Of a DNA stretch of 64,000 nucleotides, positions 63,328 through 64,000 are shown piece by piece (positions within the stretch are counted from its first letter, which is position 1; the number at the start of each line of letters is the position of its first letter). The position numbers and the translations under genes are program-made. Source of the DNA: Aeromicrobium sp. 9AM (GTDB lineage: Bacteria > Actinomycetota > Actinomycetes > Propionibacteriales > Nocardioidaceae); assembly GCF_902506105.1 (NCBI RefSeq), contig NZ_LR733304.1, positions 558,001 to 622,000 of the forward strand, written 5' to 3'. The notes below the pieces were generated by a model that was not told where the DNA came from, did not search any database, and worked only from the letters and a program-made list of their open reading frames with translations.

Positions 63328-63973
63328 CCCCGTCAGCGTAGGTCGGTGTCAGGTCGGCGTACGCCTGAAGCGTGTGCGGGCCGAGGCCGAGGCGTTCGGC
63401 GGCGACGAGGTCGTCGAGGGTGTCGACATCCTGGCGCAGCGCATCCGCGGCAACCAGCTCGTACGCGCCGAAGCCGCGGTGCCGCTGGGCCGAGCCGGGA
63501 CCGTAGCCGGCTCGCATCAGCGAGGGCGTGCGGCTCGTCAGGATCGTGGTGCCGTCGCCGTTGGCATCCGCGACGAACGCCGACGTGTGCGTGTCCGCCT
63601 CGGTCAGCAGCTCGGCCAGGGCGTCCGGGGTCAGCGCCGGCAGGTCCGAGGGCACCACGGCGAGCGGCGTGTCGGGGCGATGGCCGGCTGCCCAGGCGAT
63701 GCCGTGGCGGATCGCGGACCCCAGGGTGTCGAGCGGTCGGTCGGCAGGCTCCTGGATGACCTGCGCACCGGCGCTGCGGACGTCGTCGACGACCAGGTCG
63801 CCACGGGTCACGACGACGACGGCGGCGACCGAGGGAGACGCCAGCACGGCCGCGAGCGTGTCGCGGGCGAACGCCTCGGCCAGGCCGCGGCGCGCGGCCG
63901 GCTCGACGTGGAGGCGCGACTTGGCCCGGTCCCATGCCTTCATGGGCATGATCACCGTGAACCCGGCCGTCAT
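63317..63973 (-). CDS. cofC: 2-phospho-L-lactate guanylyltransferase CofC/FbiD
   Basis: This 218-residue nucleotidyltransferase activates the phospho-lactate or PEP moiety with GTP for CofD. VIMPMKAWDRAKSRL, AFARDTLAAVLAS, LAVVPSDLPALTPDAL and DANGDGTTILTSR are typical. It converges on cofE, overlapping it by 11 bases. With CofD and CofE it gives three F420 assembly enzymes in 2.6 kb; the Fo synthase FbiC is not in this window. Confidence 0.94.
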   Translation of the reverse strand: MTAGFTVIMPMKAWDRAKSRLHVEPAARRGLAEAFARDTLAAVLASPSVAAVVVVTRGDLVVDDVRSAGAQVIQEPADRPLDTLGSAIRHGIAWAAGHRPDTPLAVVPSDLPALTPDALAELLTEADTHTSAFVADANGDGTTILTSRTPSLMRAGYGPGSAQRHRGFGAYELVAADALRQDVDTLDDLVAAERLGLGPHTLQAYADLTPTYADGVSR

Positions 63974-64000
63974 CCCGCCGCCTGCACAGGAGCGAGCCGG

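Overview
The window is one continuous stretch of high-GC DNA with dense, tightly packed genes, many of them overlapping by 1 to 11 bases. It looks chromosomal and comes from an actinomycete. The best guess is a Nocardioides/Aeromicrobium-like member of the Nocardioidaceae. That guess rests on DUF3027 and DUF2530 proteins, an IdeR-type iron regulator, F420 biosynthesis genes, a HelR-type RNA polymerase recycling ATPase, MutA/MutB/MeaB and a citrate synthase 2-type enzyme. I saw no rRNA or tRNA gene, insertion-sequence transposase, prophage module or CRISPR array.

Layout. 0-5.3 kb: the end of a DHFR-like gene; an orphan groEL behind a perfect CIRCE; helR behind a rifamycin-associated-element-like inverted repeat; tryptophan 2,3-dioxygenase. 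5.4-10.5 kb: an ABC exporter, then a GAF regulator, aldehyde dehydrogenase and DUF779 cassette. 10.6-26.7 kb: a cell-surface polysaccharide region. It holds a 949-residue secreted fibrinogen-like/propeller protein, a CDP-alcohol phosphotransferase, an O-antigen-ligase-like polymerase, a flippase, a 64-bp tandem repeat array, a Wzz-like protein divergent from an ECF sigma/anti-sigma fusion, a TagD-like cytidylyltransferase, a GT2 glycosyltransferase and a polyprenyl-phosphate sugar transferase. After an acyl-CoA synthetase there is a second, smaller divergent Wzz-like/ECF sigma pair.

26.7-36.5 kb holds a lone MazF/PemK-like gene, YihY/BrkB, a cold-shock protein, two transporters, DUF3027 and DUF2530 proteins, a purine permease, a gamma carbonic anhydrase and serC. 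36.7-41.8 kb is the methylmalonyl-CoA mutase operon mutA-mutB-meaB, interrupted between mutA and mutB by a nested palindromic element. 41.8-48.5 kb holds a transglutaminase-like protein, an F420-dependent NADP reductase-like protein, a candidate 6C small RNA, a TetR regulator divergent from a DrrAB-type exporter, and citrate synthase. 48.5-57 kb holds pdxH, a TagD-like enzyme, DedA, MFS, photolyase, ideR and cyclopropane-fatty-acid synthase. 57-59.9 kb holds two DUF1707 membrane proteins flanking a secreted subtilase. The window ends with a flavoprotein disulfide reductase-like protein and the F420 genes cofD, cofE and cofC.

How parts fit together. The polysaccharide genes form at least two translationally coupled operons, and one begins with the sigma/anti-sigma fusion. 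The cytidylyltransferase plus CDP-alcohol transferase suggest that a CDP-activated alcohol (for example CDP-glycerol) is added to the glycan or to a lipid. MutAB/MeaB, citrate synthase and the acyl-CoA synthetase fit propionate and fatty-acid carbon entering the TCA cycle. CofC, CofD and CofE together with the F420 reductase-like gene show that the organism makes and uses F420.
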